Part shown: one piece after another, positions 12,378-24,189 of the stretch
Layout: each line of letters begins with the position of its first letter
How positions within the stretch are numbered: the first letter of the stretch is position 1
Assembly: GCA_037953625.1 (NCBI GenBank)
Contig: CM075656.1
Location: 83,905,001-83,969,000, forward strand
Source: Crotalaria pallida
Taxonomy: Eukaryota; Streptophyta; Magnoliopsida; Fabales; Fabaceae
DNA length: 64,000 bases
Reading direction: 5' to 3'
The notes under the pieces: generated by a model
What the model saw: only the letters and a program-made list of their open reading frames with translations
What the model was told of the DNA's origin: nothing
Databases searched by the model: none
Made by a program: the position numbers and the translations under genes

Positions 12378-12999
12378 AATTTTCACTGCTTTAAACTATT
12401 TTACTTCCGGTGACGCAACATTGACTTGCTAAAGTCATGTACTTATGTGACTTATAAAAAAAATGCCACCATTTTGGCCTTGATTAAGGTTCATTCCAGT
12501 GAGTTCTTTTTGTTTTTGTAATGATAGATGGTAGGACTATTCTTGTTGTAAAGAATCGGAGCAGTGACAAAAAGCACGGTTGAAACGCAAAAATTTAATT
12601 AGAAATATAAAAGATACTGTAAATAAAAAAAGATAAAGACAACACATGATATTTACGTGAAAAAAAATGAATCATATATATATGATGAGGTCTATGGTTA
12701 ACTTTTTTTTTTTTTTTTTAATTGGCTGTTAACTTGTTAAAATTTCTAATATTAGAAAAAAATGTAATATGCATTATATTTTTTCATATCTCACAAATAT
12801 AAAATAACTACTCTATATTTTTTCATGAATTTTCACGATAGTTAACTTATTAACAAGTGTCATATCATTTGCAATATATAATTTATAGTAATAACCAAAA
12901 CCTTAATCACAAATAAAATCAAATTAAAGACAATTAAGGATAAGATATGCCAATAAAATAAGAATCAACAAAATATAAAAAATCTAATAAGATAATTCT

Positions 13000-13856
13000 T
13001 TTTTTAGGTAAAAGAAAATCTAATTACATGGCAAAAAAATAATTACAAGCACTAATTATACTAGCTAAAATGATTGCCACCAACTAGGCCGGGTTCAACC
13101 AAAGAAGCTAGCAAACAACAACAATCCAATCCCTGTACAATTTCAGCTTCTAAATTTTCCAAGAACAAATTCTCCCTTTCCTTTTCTCTATCTTTAAGAA
13201 TAATGCCTTTCAACCTCACTAAAACTATTGATTTCAGCTTTACAAAAATACTATGAGCATTAGCTAATTTCCTTTGAAAAATTGTCTCATTTCTTGTATA
13301 CCAAATCTCTGCAACAGCTGCTGTCATAACACAGTATAAGATTTTATGTCTAATCTTCCTCTGTTTCCAAACAAATTTGAGCTGCTCCAACCATCTCATT
13401 CCTGTTCCAACAAGATTTCTTATGCCTAACCACCTTATACAAAGCTGAAACACCTCTGTTGTGACATTGCAGGTAGAGAACATATGCTCTCTATTCTCAT
13501 CAGCTACATTACAGAAGCAACATTCAGGACATAAGTTTAGGATCTGCTTCCTGATTAACCTTGTTTTTGTTGGAAGTCTGTCCATAGCCATGAGCCAGCT
13601 TATGATACAGTGTTTTGGTATGTTATAGTTGTTCCAAACAAAGTTAGTTTACCACCATTTATCTTGTTGACCAATCAGCCATTTGTAGTCAGCTTCAATT
13701 GTGTAATTACCATCAATTGTTGTGCCCCAGTTATTCCCATTGAAACCAGCCTGCAACTTGGTTTTAATCTTCAACAACTTATTACAATGCCAACTTGAGT
13801 CCACTCGCATCTCATACTCCCATATCATATCTTTAATAAACATTTAATTCCTATTT
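13000..13856 (-). mobile_element. 5'-truncated LINE with reverse-transcriptase zinc-binding domain
   Basis: The minus strand encodes the C-terminal zf-RVT region of a plant non-LTR retrotransposon. It has the YKWL block near 13700, the conserved IPKHC..SWL block near 13600, then RLPTKTRL and the cysteine/histidine cluster CPECCFC..ENREHMFSTC. The frame carries one in-frame TAA (about 13649-13651), so the protein is broken. A T-run on the plus strand at 13000-13005 is the poly(A) tail. A roughly 15-bp repeat with two mismatches, TAATAAGATAATTCT (12985-12999) and TATTAAGATAATCCT (13857-13871), flanks it. The reverse transcriptase and endonuclease domains are absent, which fits 5' truncation during target-primed insertion. 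Confidence 0.8.
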
Positions 13857-14228
13857 TATTAAGATAATCCTATCATATCTTTAATTCCTATTTTTTGTCA
13901 AGAGAATTTGAGGCAAATCCCAACACTTATCTACCTTTTATTTGCCCTGTTCCACGTGCACTTAGTTACCCTCATTGTTTTTTACTGTGAGTTGCATGAG
14001 TTTGTTATGCAAGGCTGCTATCTAACATTCCATGGTTAACGAAATTGCCTATCTTTGTTTAAAAAAAAATAAGGTTCATTTCTCATTTCTTTAAACTTGA
14101 TTGGCCATGGTAGATAATTAGTTTCTTAAACACGACATTAGAGGTTTAAATCTTGTCATATGTATAAAAAAAATAATTTTTATTTTATTTTTCGGGTATC
14201 CCATCCTATTACTATGGTATAATTAATA

Positions 14229-14752
14229 CCCCTTCCATTTTTTTTATCTGTCGCTTTTTGGAAAGATATTTTGTTTTTTTATCTGTCGTATTGAGGATTT
14301 CAAAAGTGTAATAAATGCTACTCCCTCCGTCCCACAATGATGGTAACAAATTGAAAAAGTCAAAAAATTAAGGAAACATGCATTTAATGGTTTGTCCAGC
14401 ACATCAACCAATTATCAAATACCTAATTTAATGCATTTTGTATTGATCAACCAATCACAATTCAAAGTTTACAATTTCTAAACTTTTCATTTATTATTTT
14501 AACTGTAGTTTGAGACAAATTTTTTTATGTTTTTTTACCATCCTTGTGGGACGGAGGGAGTATTTTCCATGTTTGCCCCTATTTAATATGTCTTGGTTTA
14601 TGTAAGTAGTAGAGAAAAATTAATGATTATAGAAAGAAAAAGAGTATAGTGGGAAAAAACATAATTAATGTATTGAAAACATGAATAATGATTATATTTC
14701 TTAAAGAGTGTGTTTTGTTTGAAATATGACAGACAAATATGAACAGATGGAG
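14229..14752. mobile_element. Stowaway-like MITE, interrupted by a second Stowaway
   Basis: The outer ends are CCCCTTCCATTTTTTTTATC and, inverted, CTCCATCTGTTCATATTTGTC, flanked by TA at 14227-14228 and 14753-14754. The element was split by the complete Stowaway copy at 14321-14560, so its own length is about 280 bp. A related half-element lies around 14945-15030. Confidence 0.6.
14321..14560. mobile_element. Stowaway MITE, 240 bp, near-canonical ends
   Basis: It begins CTCCCTCCGTCCCACAA and ends with the perfect inverse TTGTGGGACGGAGGGAG, flanked by TA (14319-14320 and 14561-14562). It sits inside another MITE. A strongly diverged sister copy lies at about 15036-15252, recognised by the shared interior (TTTAATG..TTTGTC and ACCATC..GGAGGGA). 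Confidence 0.85.
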
Positions 14753-15035
14753 TAGCTCGAATGTAATTAAATTTGTTCTCCTCATTAGTGCTTTGTGTAG
14801 GTATAGAACATTTTATCTCTTCATTACGATTATGTCAATACTCTTGTGAATACTGTATATAGAAAGGATTTTGTTAATACCGAAACAACACTCATTTTAA
14901 TACTAGGAGGACAAGTAATTGAAACTATAGACAATGTATACTAAAATGTATTGGAAATTTAAGTAATAATTACATTTTTTAAATGATATGTTTTGTTTAA
15001 AATATGATACGTAGATAAATAGGAACTAGAGTAAT

Positions 15036-15252
15036 ATATTGAAAAAATCAAAAAAAATTAGAAGACATACATTTAATGATTTGTCTAACACATCAAAACC
15101 TATTATCAAACGCCTAATTTAATACATTTTGCATTGATCAACAAATCATAATTCAAAATTTACAATATCTTAACTTTTCATAAATTACTTTAATTTTAAT
15201 TTGGGACAAAATTTTTTGTCATTTTTTACCATCTTATATTATGGAGGGAATA
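15036..15252. mobile_element. Stowaway relic, sister of the copy at 14321
   Basis: The internal order (ATTGAAAAAATCAAAAAA, CATTTAATGATTTGTC, TTTTTTACCATC) follows the 14321-14560 element closely. The left CTCCCTCCG end has decayed, and the right end remains as TATGGAGGGAATA. Confidence 0.5.
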
Positions 15253-15267
15253 TAAAATAAACAAGTA

Positions 15268-15829
15268 TTCCCTTCGTTTCATATGTAATGTTGTTTTAGC
15301 ATTTGTACTATGTTTCATAAGTCCTGTTGTTTTATAAACCTAATACATAATTAATGCTATTTTTCCAAACACGCCCCTATTTATTACTCTATCTTTTTCG
15401 CTTCCAGTATCATTTTCTCTCTTCAATAATGATTATATAGGGACATTATAGTCAAAATACAACAAACTCTTACATCATTTAACCATTTCTTAAAACCTGT
15501 GTATAACCTTAAAACATACTCCCTCCGGCTCGAATTATAAGCAACAAAAAACATACTACTTTTGGTTTAAAATATAAGCAAAACTAACTGACTTTATTAA
15601 ATTTTGTTTCATTCCCAATACCACTTTCCTAAAACATCTCTAGAAAATTGTAATCTTAATTAATTTTTGTTTCATTCTCAATACTACTTTCCAAAAATAC
15701 TTCTATTTTTTATAAATTTGAGAAAATTAAATACAATCAACTAACATCCTTAATAAGCGTAAAAGTGGTTAGAATTGCTTATAATTTGAGCCGAAGGGAG
15801 TACTACTACATATGAAACAGAAGAAATAA
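15268..15829. mobile_element. Stowaway-like MITE, interrupted by another Stowaway
   Basis: The left end TTCCCTTCGTTTCATATG and the inverse of the right end (CATATGAAAC..AGAAATAA) pair, and the flanks read TA. It is interrupted at 15519-15800 by a complete second MITE, the third nesting event in this 2-kb stretch. Confidence 0.55.
15519..15800. mobile_element. Stowaway MITE (CGGCTCGAATTATAAGC subfamily)
   Basis: The ends CTCCCTCCGGCTCGAATTAT and, inverted, CTCCCTTCGGCTCAAATTAT are flanked by TA. The same subfamily occurs at 18417-18912, 18473-18744, 19160-19440 and 62044-62322, each with an internal GGTATTTTAGGAAAGT or inverse motif. Confidence 0.75.
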
Positions 15830-16155
15830 TAGGTTAGATTATATTGAAAATCTAAACGTTTTAAAAACATCTATGTCAAAATTTATTTAGCTTCAACTAT
15901 AATTGGATGACATCCTTGATATATACATTTTTATGAGTCTCGTTAATAAATGCTTTTAAAGTATTCCATTTGTTAAGATTTTTATATTTAAAAAAATAAT
16001 CATGAATACGAATTATTTCGTATATTGAAAACCTAAAAAAAGATACATTTTTCAATAGTTTCTTAGCAAGTGCAAAAAAAACCATTTGTTAGCATTTTTT
16101 TTATAAATGCACATAATTTAGCAAAAATTTTAAATATGGATAGGGAAATCATATA

Positions 16156-16390
16156 CTCCCTCCGCTCCAAGATCCTTTTTGGAAAAAAATTGATTTTATT
16201 TATAAGACCTTCCAATTTTCAATAACATTTAAATAATTTTTCCCAAAAATACCCATATTAATTAGGTCAACACTTTTTAAAATTCTATAATACGGTAACA
16301 ATTATAGAGATATTTTGTGAAAATATATTAATTGTTTTTATATCAAATATCACTAATAATCTTAATCCACTTTCTTGATTAACATGAATT

Positions 16391-16447
<57 letters not shown>

Positions 16448-16801
16448 CCTCCGTTTCTTGACTTTTGGCATTTTAGGTATTTTGTCTTATTTCGTATCTT
16501 TTGTCCTTTTTACAATTCCAATGCATAAACATATTTTTTTTTCAATTTAAATTTTTTATTCAATCATTTCTCTTATTAATTTTACTTTTATCATATCTCT
16601 CATCTCTAAATCACTATACATTAATAAATGAGCACATTTCATAATAAAAATGAAATACTACTATAATTTTTAACAAGGATTAAATAAGGACATTTTAGAT
16701 AAAACACATATAAAATTTACAATAATTAACATTTTGCTTTAACCAAACTTAAAGAGCAAAAAATTAAGGATAGAGGGAGTAACATATAACTGCCGAGGGA
16801 G
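16156..16801. mobile_element. Stowaway MITE interrupted by an AT run and a second Stowaway
   Basis: The left end CTCCCTCCGCTCCAAGATCC follows a TA, and the right end GCCGAGGGAG is followed by TA at 16802-16803. The interior was expanded by (AT)n at about 16397-16444 and by the complete element at 16445-16779. Confidence 0.55.
16445..16779. mobile_element. Stowaway MITE nested in another
   Basis: It begins GTCCCTCCGTTTCTTGAC and ends AATTAAGGATAGAGGGAG, flanked by TA on both sides. It sits directly against the (AT)n run. Confidence 0.6.
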
Positions 16802-16803
16802 TA

Positions 16804-18412
16804 CTAAATGTTCACCTGCTGTTCCATAACGTGGTAAGTAGAACTAGAAAGTAGAAACAGTTCAAAATGGGCACATAAGGGTGGCATGTGAAAGAACGAG
16901 GGCCTTGCATATAAAAAGAGCACCACTAAGGCCAAAAGATAAAGGATAAACCAAGGCTTGCTATGTCTTCAAGAGAGGAAAAAAAGTTGGCCTTACTTCT
17001 CACTTTTCCACCTTCAAAGAAAGCTGCTAGATGAACAAAAAACATCCACTCAAGAAGATAAGAATTTTTATGCTAATGCTTATTTTATTTTCTTCCAAAT
17101 TAAAAAAAAAGGGTTAGATATTTTATTCCCTAAGTTTCATATGTATTGGTCATATAATTTTTCTCTCTTATTTAATTTATATTGTTCTTTTACAAAACTC
17201 AATTATTTTTCTTAACATACTCTTATTTATTACTTTCTTTTAATTTTCACTTCCAATATTTTTCTCTCTCATCAATAGTGATTATATAAGGGTATTATAG
17301 TCGAAATACCACAAATTCATCAATTTTTTAAAACTCATGCATAATATTAAAATGCATTACTTATAAAACGGAGTGACTAATATATATGATGAGTTTTTCT
17401 ATCCCATGCACTCTATGTATAGAATAAGATAACTTAATATAAATTGTAAAATTATATTGAACTAAATAGTTATTTTCTAATTTAATAAGTGCAATAATTT
17501 TCAATTAACTCCTTTTTTTAAAAAAGATTTTATTGACATACACATACACATATGATATATAAGTTAGCTAGAAAGATCATATGTACAATATATACCGAAT
17601 TATGGACCCAACGCAACCCCCATATTGGCCGAGACATAAAATTATGTCATGTGCATGGTTTGATAAAGTTCAAGGGATATTTATATGTCACAAACCTTTC
17701 AAGTAACTGGACTTGACACTTGCTTACCAAGTCATATGTTAGTGATGTTACTGAACCAGTATTATTTGTAGTCCTCAATGTTCTATATCTGTTTATATGA
17801 ACGTGTAACTGCGTGAGAGAGAAAGAAAGCGACAGATGGTTTTTTCATTTTAATGTTTAACCACCGGTCCACCATGGCAAAAGTCATGAAGCGAATAGTT
17901 ATTGGTCACAGACACCGCCAGCGGCAAATGATACTTCCCCTTAGACCTAACTCCAAGCCCCCACCACGTTGATCTTCAATGTCTTGGAAGTTGTCATCCA
18001 TCACCCTAGAAAGTAGGAGAGACTCACCCTGTTTAAACCCTATTGATAAGTCTTCACAGTTGAGTCTTGACCAATTAACAGTCCTCTCTCGCTCGCATAA
18101 GTTATGATATTTTGAAGAATTTTTTTGTCTCATGAATCATGATCATTTATAAATTCAAGACTCATTTATATTTTTTTTTTCAAACATACCCTTATTTATT
18201 GCATTCTCTTTTTAATCACTTATTTCTTCATATCTCTTCAATATAATCTTCATACATTTATTATTACTCTCTTTCCTTTTATTAAATGAAGGTAATTTAG
18301 TCAAATTATATCAAATTCTTACATCATTTACTCATTTTTAATATGCGCGAAATCTTCAAAAGATCATAACTTATAGGACGAGTGAGTAATACTCTATACT
18401 CCAAAAAAAAAA
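16804..18412. other. Intergenic, no gene recognised
   Basis: No supportable coding exon. A 75-codon minus frame at 17906-18133 lies in a patch somewhat richer in GC than its surroundings. It could be a decayed gene fragment, but I recognise no domain in it. There are weak inverted-repeat remnants around 17100-17380 with ends resembling the Stowaway-like unit at 15268. Confidence 0.4.
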
Positions 18413-18416
18413 CGTA

Positions 18417-18912
18417 CTCCCTCCTCGAAATTATAAACAAAAATAATTAATTAACGCTTTTTAAGGAAGTTATTCCTTCCGGTCTCGAATATAAGCAAAT
18501 AAAAACATCTTATTTATGGTCTTAAATATAAGCAAAATTTAACTAACTTTCTATTTCCAATACAATTATTCCTAAAGTATCTCAACAAAGTTGTTGTATC
18601 ATTTAATTTTTGTTTCATTCCCAATACATCTTTTCTAAAATGGTCTATTTCTTTTGTGAACTCAAAAAAATTAAATACACACAACTAACTTTCTTAATAC
18701 TTGCAAAATTAGTTATTTTGGCTTATATATGAGGCCGGAGGGAGTAGTTGATTTTATTTAATTTTTTAAAATTGATAAAAGAATAGAGGTATTTTAGGAA
18801 AGTTGCATCGGGAATGAAATAAAAATTAAATAAGATAACAATTTTCTAGGGATGTTTTAGAAAAGTAGAATTAGGAATGAAATAAAATTTAAAAAAATTG
18901 CTTATATCTTTT
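18417..18912. mobile_element. Degenerate Stowaway interrupted by an intact Stowaway
   Basis: The left end CTCCCTCCTCGAAATTATAA follows TA. Its interior continues after the insert with GGTATTTTAGGAAAGTTGCA and a second TTTTAGAAAAGTAGAATT, as in the 62044-62322 copy. The right end has lost the GGAGGGAG motif, so the end coordinate is approximate. Confidence 0.5.
18473..18744. mobile_element. Stowaway MITE nested in the 18417 relic
   Basis: The ends TTCCTTCCGGTCTCGAATAT and, inverted, CTCCCTCCGGCCTCATATAT are flanked by TA at 18471-18472 and 18745-18746. It belongs to the same subfamily as its host element. Confidence 0.7.
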
Positions 18913-19159
18913 TCTCTATTTTCAAATGATTTTTATCAATTTTTGTACATGATTTTTTTTTTTAAATATCAAATTCCATTCACTTTCACCCTACTCAAAT
19001 AACCCAATACCACCTATCCTACCCCATAATAATTGTTCTCATATATAGGTTTACTTATGAAAATCATTCAGTCACCGTAGCGATATTCTTTACTTCGATA
19101 ATCTTCCAGAAAATTTTGGTAGATGTGGTTATTCCCTTTTTACCTTAAGGTCAATATTA

Positions 19160-19440
19160 CACCCTCCGATTTACAATCTAAGCAAAAATAACTAAAATTA
19201 CGCTTAATATGTAAGTTAGTTCATTGTATTTAATTTTCTCAAATTTATAAAAAATAGAGGTATTTTAGGAAAATAATATAGGAAATGAAACAACAATTAA
19301 ATGAAATAACGATTTTCTAAATATATTTTAGGGAAGTAGCATTGAGAATGAAACAAAATTTAAAAAATCAGTTACTTTTGTTTATATTTTAAACCAAAAG
19401 AAATATGTTTTTTGTTGCTTATATTTCAAATTGGAGGAAG
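19160..19440. mobile_element. Stowaway MITE, diverged
   Basis: It begins CACCCTCCGATTTACAATC and ends GCTTATATTTCAAATTGGAG, flanked by TA. The internal GGTATTTTAGGAAAATAATA motif places it in the 62044-type subfamily. Confidence 0.6.
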
Positions 19441-19646
19441 TATCATTTATCATTATTTCAACTTTTAATCACAATCATTAAGATTTTTAATTTCTAAATC
19501 AATAATAATATTATAAAATAAAAGCATCGTAACAAAAGAAGAAAAAAAAGCATCAAAGCATCACCTTTAAAAGTATTCCAATAATATTTAATTATATATA
19601 CTATAATAGCAATCATATAATTAATTTTTAAAAAGTACATCAAATA

Positions 19647-19911
19647 CTACCTTCGTCCCCATATATAAGATTGTTTTGAGACTTTTGTTTTTTCCTATTT
19701 ATAAGATCCTATACCAATTTTTAATGACTATTAATTACTTCTTTCCACAAACACATATTTATTTAACACGTTTTAGATTTCCAATACTATTAATAGGGAT
19801 AATTTTGAAAATACATATATTCACATTTTCAATATAATTAATTAAATTAACCTACTTTCTTAATGAACATAAAATCTATCAAGAGGATCTTATATATAAG
19901 GACGGAGGGAG
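19647..19911. mobile_element. Stowaway MITE
   Basis: The ends CTACCTTCGTCCCCATATAT and, inverted, CTCCCTCCGTCCTTATATAT are flanked by TA at 19645-19646 and 19912-19913. It is of the same interior type as 10110-10379 in inverted orientation. Confidence 0.75.
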
Positions 19912-20739
19912 TATTTAATTTTATTTATACGAAGTTACTGTTAAAATCACAATGATGCTATTTGGTGCAAAAGTTTAGAGTGCGAATTCGATGACATGAT
20001 AGTTAATCAATCAGAGAGTTGAGGGATGTGGCAGTGGTGTTCGAGAGAGAAATAGGCAACCAATCAGCCTTATTAAGGGGGATGCAGCAACCAATTTTTT
20101 AGTCGTGCTAAATATGGAGTACTATCATTTTTCATAAAATTAATCAATTTTTTTCATACGTTAATTTTTTCAAAAGAGTTTTATATTAATGACATAATGA
20201 AATAATTATATGGCTCTGAATTTAGTTATGACATCAAACGTTTCAGAAAATTCAGCCTCTTCAATATTAAGGCAAAGATCTTACAACGTGGAACCCAATC
20301 TATCCATTGCCAATTTTTTTCCGTTTTTTTATTACTGTATGAAATCATAGGGATAGCAACAGTTAGGACATGTTCACTACATGTTTTCAAGTAAGAGATG
20401 TCATGCCGGATAACCTTATCATGAGCTCATTTAGAAACATTATTATGGGACCGTTTCTTGGCATAAATTCACTGTTCCAAGTACTATTGTTTCTTTCTTC
20501 TTGGATCTTTATAATTTGTTCAAAGAACTTAAAGCAGGTATATAAGGTTCAATGTTATGGATAACTGTATGTTGATCTATTTGGAATACAATAAACAGTA
20601 TTATTTGAGAGGTTGGATGTGTGTTCATTTATGGACGTGGTTAAGGTTAGATAATGGATCTGGTTCACATGTTACAGCCGAGAATGTAAGACGTCTACGT
20701 GTGTAATACGTTAACGTCTATGAACAGATAAAGTTGTCA

Positions 20740-20853
20740 TGGACTAATGTGAGTAACTTTTTTCAAAGTGAGAGACTAAAGAGGAATTATTGAAAAGTCA
20801 GGGACTAAAGTGAAAAATCTTACAAAGCGAAACACTAAAGTGACAGTTTAGTC
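20740..20853. repeat. Solo end of a Mutator-like element
   Basis: It contains GACTAAAG repeats ending CACTAAAGTGACAGTTTAGTC. This matches the right terminus of the Mutator-like element at 53052-54096, which ends GGGACTAAAGTGACAGTTTAGTC. No partner end was found on the left, so this is a relic of one terminus. Confidence 0.5.
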
Positions 20854-21200
20854 ATTTATAAATCCAAATGGGTATCATTCACACTTATAAGTAATTCCCG
20901 CCCAAATCAGTCATTAATTACACTAAGCACTTTATTAATTACTAATTATGCTTCGTGGGAATATGAACAGACAACGAATATGAGGCCCAAATTTTAGACT
21001 TGGCCCATTCTCTATGTTCCGCACCGTTGCACACTTTTGGAGGGTAGTATCATGCTTCGAGGATGGTGGAGAAAGTAAAAAGACACTTACCATCTACTCC
21101 ACCTTAGAGCCATTTCTGCTGCTTCACTGAACTAAAAAGAAAAAAAAAAATAAAAAAGTCGCATCCTCTTTGCAGAAGTAAATTCGTTTTTCTCATCTTC

Positions 21201-22500
21201 TTGAAATTCCTCCATGCTTGCATGTATTTCGTAACTTCATATTATTATTTTTGGACATTGCTTTTTTTTATTTTTTTTTGTGCTGAGACGTGGATGCTTC
21301 TTTTTCTAAATGCAACCATCATTTCAGAAAATAATTCTAATGAAATTGATAAAGGGAAGTCCTGCGAATCAGTTTTGACTGCTAAATCGGGTAAACATGG
21401 CTATCTTTTATTTTTTATTTTTTTATCTTTCATTAATATCACTGATTTAATGGTTTTTTTAATGTACATTTTTTTAACATGCTTGAGTGAAGAACGTATT
21501 ACAACGAAAATGTTCACTCCAACATCTATGCAGAGGCTGCAACCTGGTAAAACTATTTTGAGTTCAATTGAGTCAGTGAGTAATAAACGGTTGGGTTTAC
21601 AACAAGGTTATGATCCAGCAAATGATATGAATATATCAGCTATTGTTGTAATTGATTTAGTATGAAGTATGACATTACGTATTTTTTTTAATTTCATCTC
21701 GATTGTTGCAACACTATTTTTTTGCAGGTGAGACTTATATTAAATCAACGGGAAGTCGAAGTGCATTATCTAATCTTACAAATATTATTAATGCAAGTCG
21801 AAGACGGTTGAAAGAAAAGTATGTTTCATAACGATGATGATCGGGCAGTAAGGTTTCTTTCCAAAGATTTTGAGGACATCAATGTTAATCCATCTTCTAA
21901 GGAACAGAAGAGTTCAATACTTGAATCAAATGAGAATCTGTATACATCAAGTGAAGTTGAAAAAATCCATATACCTGGTATAAAGATTCTTCAATTTTGT
22001 TTTAGAACATTGTTCATTACATGTTAATAATTGTTATTGGTACTAGTATTATATTTGCAAAGTCGTCTCCCAGTAGGAAACAAAGGTGTGATTTAGATGA
22101 TCAAACTAATCATTTAAAAATTGGTGGAGATCCAAAGCAAAGAAAATTGAACGACAACTGAGTACTAAAATTGGTAATAAACAGTCCCAAATACCAGGGA
22201 ATGTTATTTTCAATTTAGATACTGTTTGCGTAATCTGGTTCTGAATTGAGTAAGTATCATTTGATGCAGATTTGTTGCAATGTAATCAACAAAAGAATGC
22301 AAGCTTTGAAGCAGGTGCTAAAACAAATATTGGTAACGATATTTCTGAAAATAGGTATGCAACTCCAAAAACTAGGAGATCAGATAACAAAGAGAATTAG
22401 TCTACATCAGCTGGACTTGGAAATATTGATATTTCTGGTAGGAAAAAGTTATGTTTTTGATTTCACTCAATGTTCAATGTTCACTACTAATCGTTATTGA
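21201..22500 (+). pseudogene. Decayed multi-exon open frames upstream of a Helitron end
   Basis: Several short frames (21201-21665, 21725-21830, 21821-22027, 22246-22500) are separated by AT-rich, intron-like stretches with plausible AG/GT borders. One piece near 21765-21815 reads SRSALSNLTNIINASRRR, which resembles a serine/arginine-rich xPLSNITN segment found near the start of some plant Helitron helicase genes. That is a memory-based resemblance, not a search result. No Rep or helicase motif (for example a Walker A) is visible. I take it as remnant or captured sequence of the Helitron whose 3' end is at 24103; function unknown. Confidence 0.35.
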
Positions 22501-22636
22501 TGTTATATTGCCAGAGTCCTCCTAAGTAAATTAACGGATTGAAGAGCACGACTTACAAAGACATCTTCAACTAATTCGGATTGCCAGGTGACAAGGAAAT
22601 GAAGAAACCCTAGGCTTCAACTTACCTTATAAAGGA

Positions 22637-23670
22637 GGGTTTTAATTTATCGACCCCTCGACTTAATCACTTGACCCTTTTTTTTTTGCCAAAACCCAAA
22701 ATTGCCTTTTTTTTTTCCTGGGTTTATGACACGCTCGCTGGGGGGCCAGCGAGCAGTCAAAAAACAAAAAAAAAATATACTGCTCGCTGGGGGGTCAGCG
22801 AGTAGCGAGCGGTATATTTTTTTTGTTTTTTGACTGCTCGCTGGCCTCGCTGGCCCCCCAGCGAGCGTGCAATTTTTGTGATGTTCGCTGGCGAGTACAC
22901 GTTTTTTGTGATGTTTGTTTGTTTTTCCATATGTTAGCTCTCTCGGGGTCAACTAGCTTGTAAAAATTACAAGCTAGCTGATCCCCGAGAGAGATAGTTT
23001 TAAAAATCCATTTTTAAAGCTAGCTCTCTCAGGGGTCAGCTAGCTTGTAAAAATTACAAGCTAGCTGACCCCTGAGAGAGCTAGCTAGCTGAGGGGTCAG
23101 CGAGCTTTGTAAAATTACAAGCTAGCTGACCCCGAGAGAGCTAGTGAAAAATCCTATTTTTAAAGCTAGCTCTCTCCAGGGTCAGCGAGCAGTGTAAATT
23201 TACACTGCTCGCTGACCCTCCAGCGAGCAGTATATTTTTTTGTTTTTTGAGTGCTCGCTGGCCCCCCAGCAAGCGTGCAATTTTTGTGATGTTCGCTGGC
23301 GAGTACACGTTTTTTGTGATGTTTGCTTGTTTTTCCATATGCTAGCTCTCTCGGGGGTCAGCTAGCTTGTAGCTGACCCCCGAGAGCTGACCCCCGAGAG
23401 AGCTAGCTAGTTGAGGGGTCAGCGAGCTTTGTAAAATTACAAGCTAGCTGACCCCCGAGAGAGCTAGTGAAAAATCCTATTTTTAAAGCTAACTCTCTCC
23501 AGGGTCAGCGAGTGTGTAAATTTACACAGCTCGCTGACCCCCAGCGATCAGTATATTTTTTTGTTTTTTGAGTGTGAGTGACAAATTCCCAAAAAAAAAA
23601 AGGCAATTTTGGGTTTTGACAAAAAAAGGAGGTCAAATGATTAAGTAGGGGGGTCAATAAATTAAAACTC
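22637..23670. mobile_element. Palindrome-array foldback transposon with 8-bp target duplication
   Basis: A 1034-bp element bounded by a perfect 8-bp direct repeat ATAAAGGA (22629-22636 and 23671-23678). The ends are GGGTTTTAATTTATCGACC and, inverted, GAGTTTTAATTTATTGACC, and the arms pair for about 100 bp (shared CAAAACCCAAAATTGCC). The interior is a series of hairpins built from AGCTAGCTCTCTC, GGGGTCAGC and CTCGCTGG modules. The clearest, 23018-23086, has two perfect 33-nt arms around a 3-nt spacer. A block at about 22841-22945 is repeated directly at about 23250-23350. There is no transposase; the frames of 65 and 101 codons inside are translated repeat. The 8-bp duplication suggests hAT, whereas the long arms are more Mutator- or foldback-like. 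Confidence 0.85.
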
Positions 23671-24071
23671 ATAAAGGATTCTAAATTTGGGCCTTTAAAA
23701 AAAAACCAATAGCTTGAGTTTATAAAAAAAATTCACACGACCCAATAATTATCTATTCAACATAATAATAACTATTCAATATAATAATATAATAATAATA
23801 ATAACAACAACAACAACAACAATAGACACATTATTTTGTAATTTACTTAGGAGAAAGGTAAATAATTTTTAAAACTTTTTTTGTAAATTATTTTTTTCTG
23901 AGTAAAATATAAAAAAAATTACATTCTACTATATATCAATATCTATACAAATTGACTTATTCATTGTTTACTATGCAATGTCCAATATCATGTATTGCTA
24001 ATTAAACAATTGTAATGAAAATTTTAATTTTAAAAATGTGAATTTATCATTTAATCATAGGCTACCGTCTT

Positions 24072-24103
24072 ACGTCCGTGCATCGCACAGGCTTGCTTAC
24101 TAG
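24072..24103 (+). mobile_element. Helitron 3' terminus
   Basis: A short hairpin (CCGTGCATCGCACAGG) lies 10-20 bp before CTAG, which is followed by host T at 24104. Hairpin plus CTRR-T is the canonical right end of a Helitron. The 5' TC end could not be located with confidence; the body probably includes the decayed frames from about 21.2 kb and the inserted foldback element at 22637-23670. Confidence 0.65.
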
Positions 24104-24189
24104 TTGTATTTCGAGGGTGGGATAATTTAAGTTGTTTGTACCGGTGCATTTTGCTTTGTCCCCTTTAATGTGTTATGTAATTATTTATT

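Larger units (their letters stand above)
10382..12984. other. Gene-free interval with retroposon relics
   Basis: There is no supported gene in about 2.6 kb. It contains the (AT)n run at about 10460-10499, the SINE-like relic at about 11740-11870 and a degenerate hAT-like unit at about 11996-12377 (separate entries). A minus-strand frame at 10958-11161 includes a GGTTCGATCC tRNA-like box near 11135 but no protein motif. Confidence 0.45.

Noticed and set aside
17906..18133. 75-codon minus frame with slightly higher GC
   Set aside because: No known motif, no neighbouring exons and no splice context; kept only as a remark in the intergenic entry.
22647..22952. 101-codon minus frame
   Set aside because: It is entirely inside the palindromic foldback element, and its residues follow the repeated modules.
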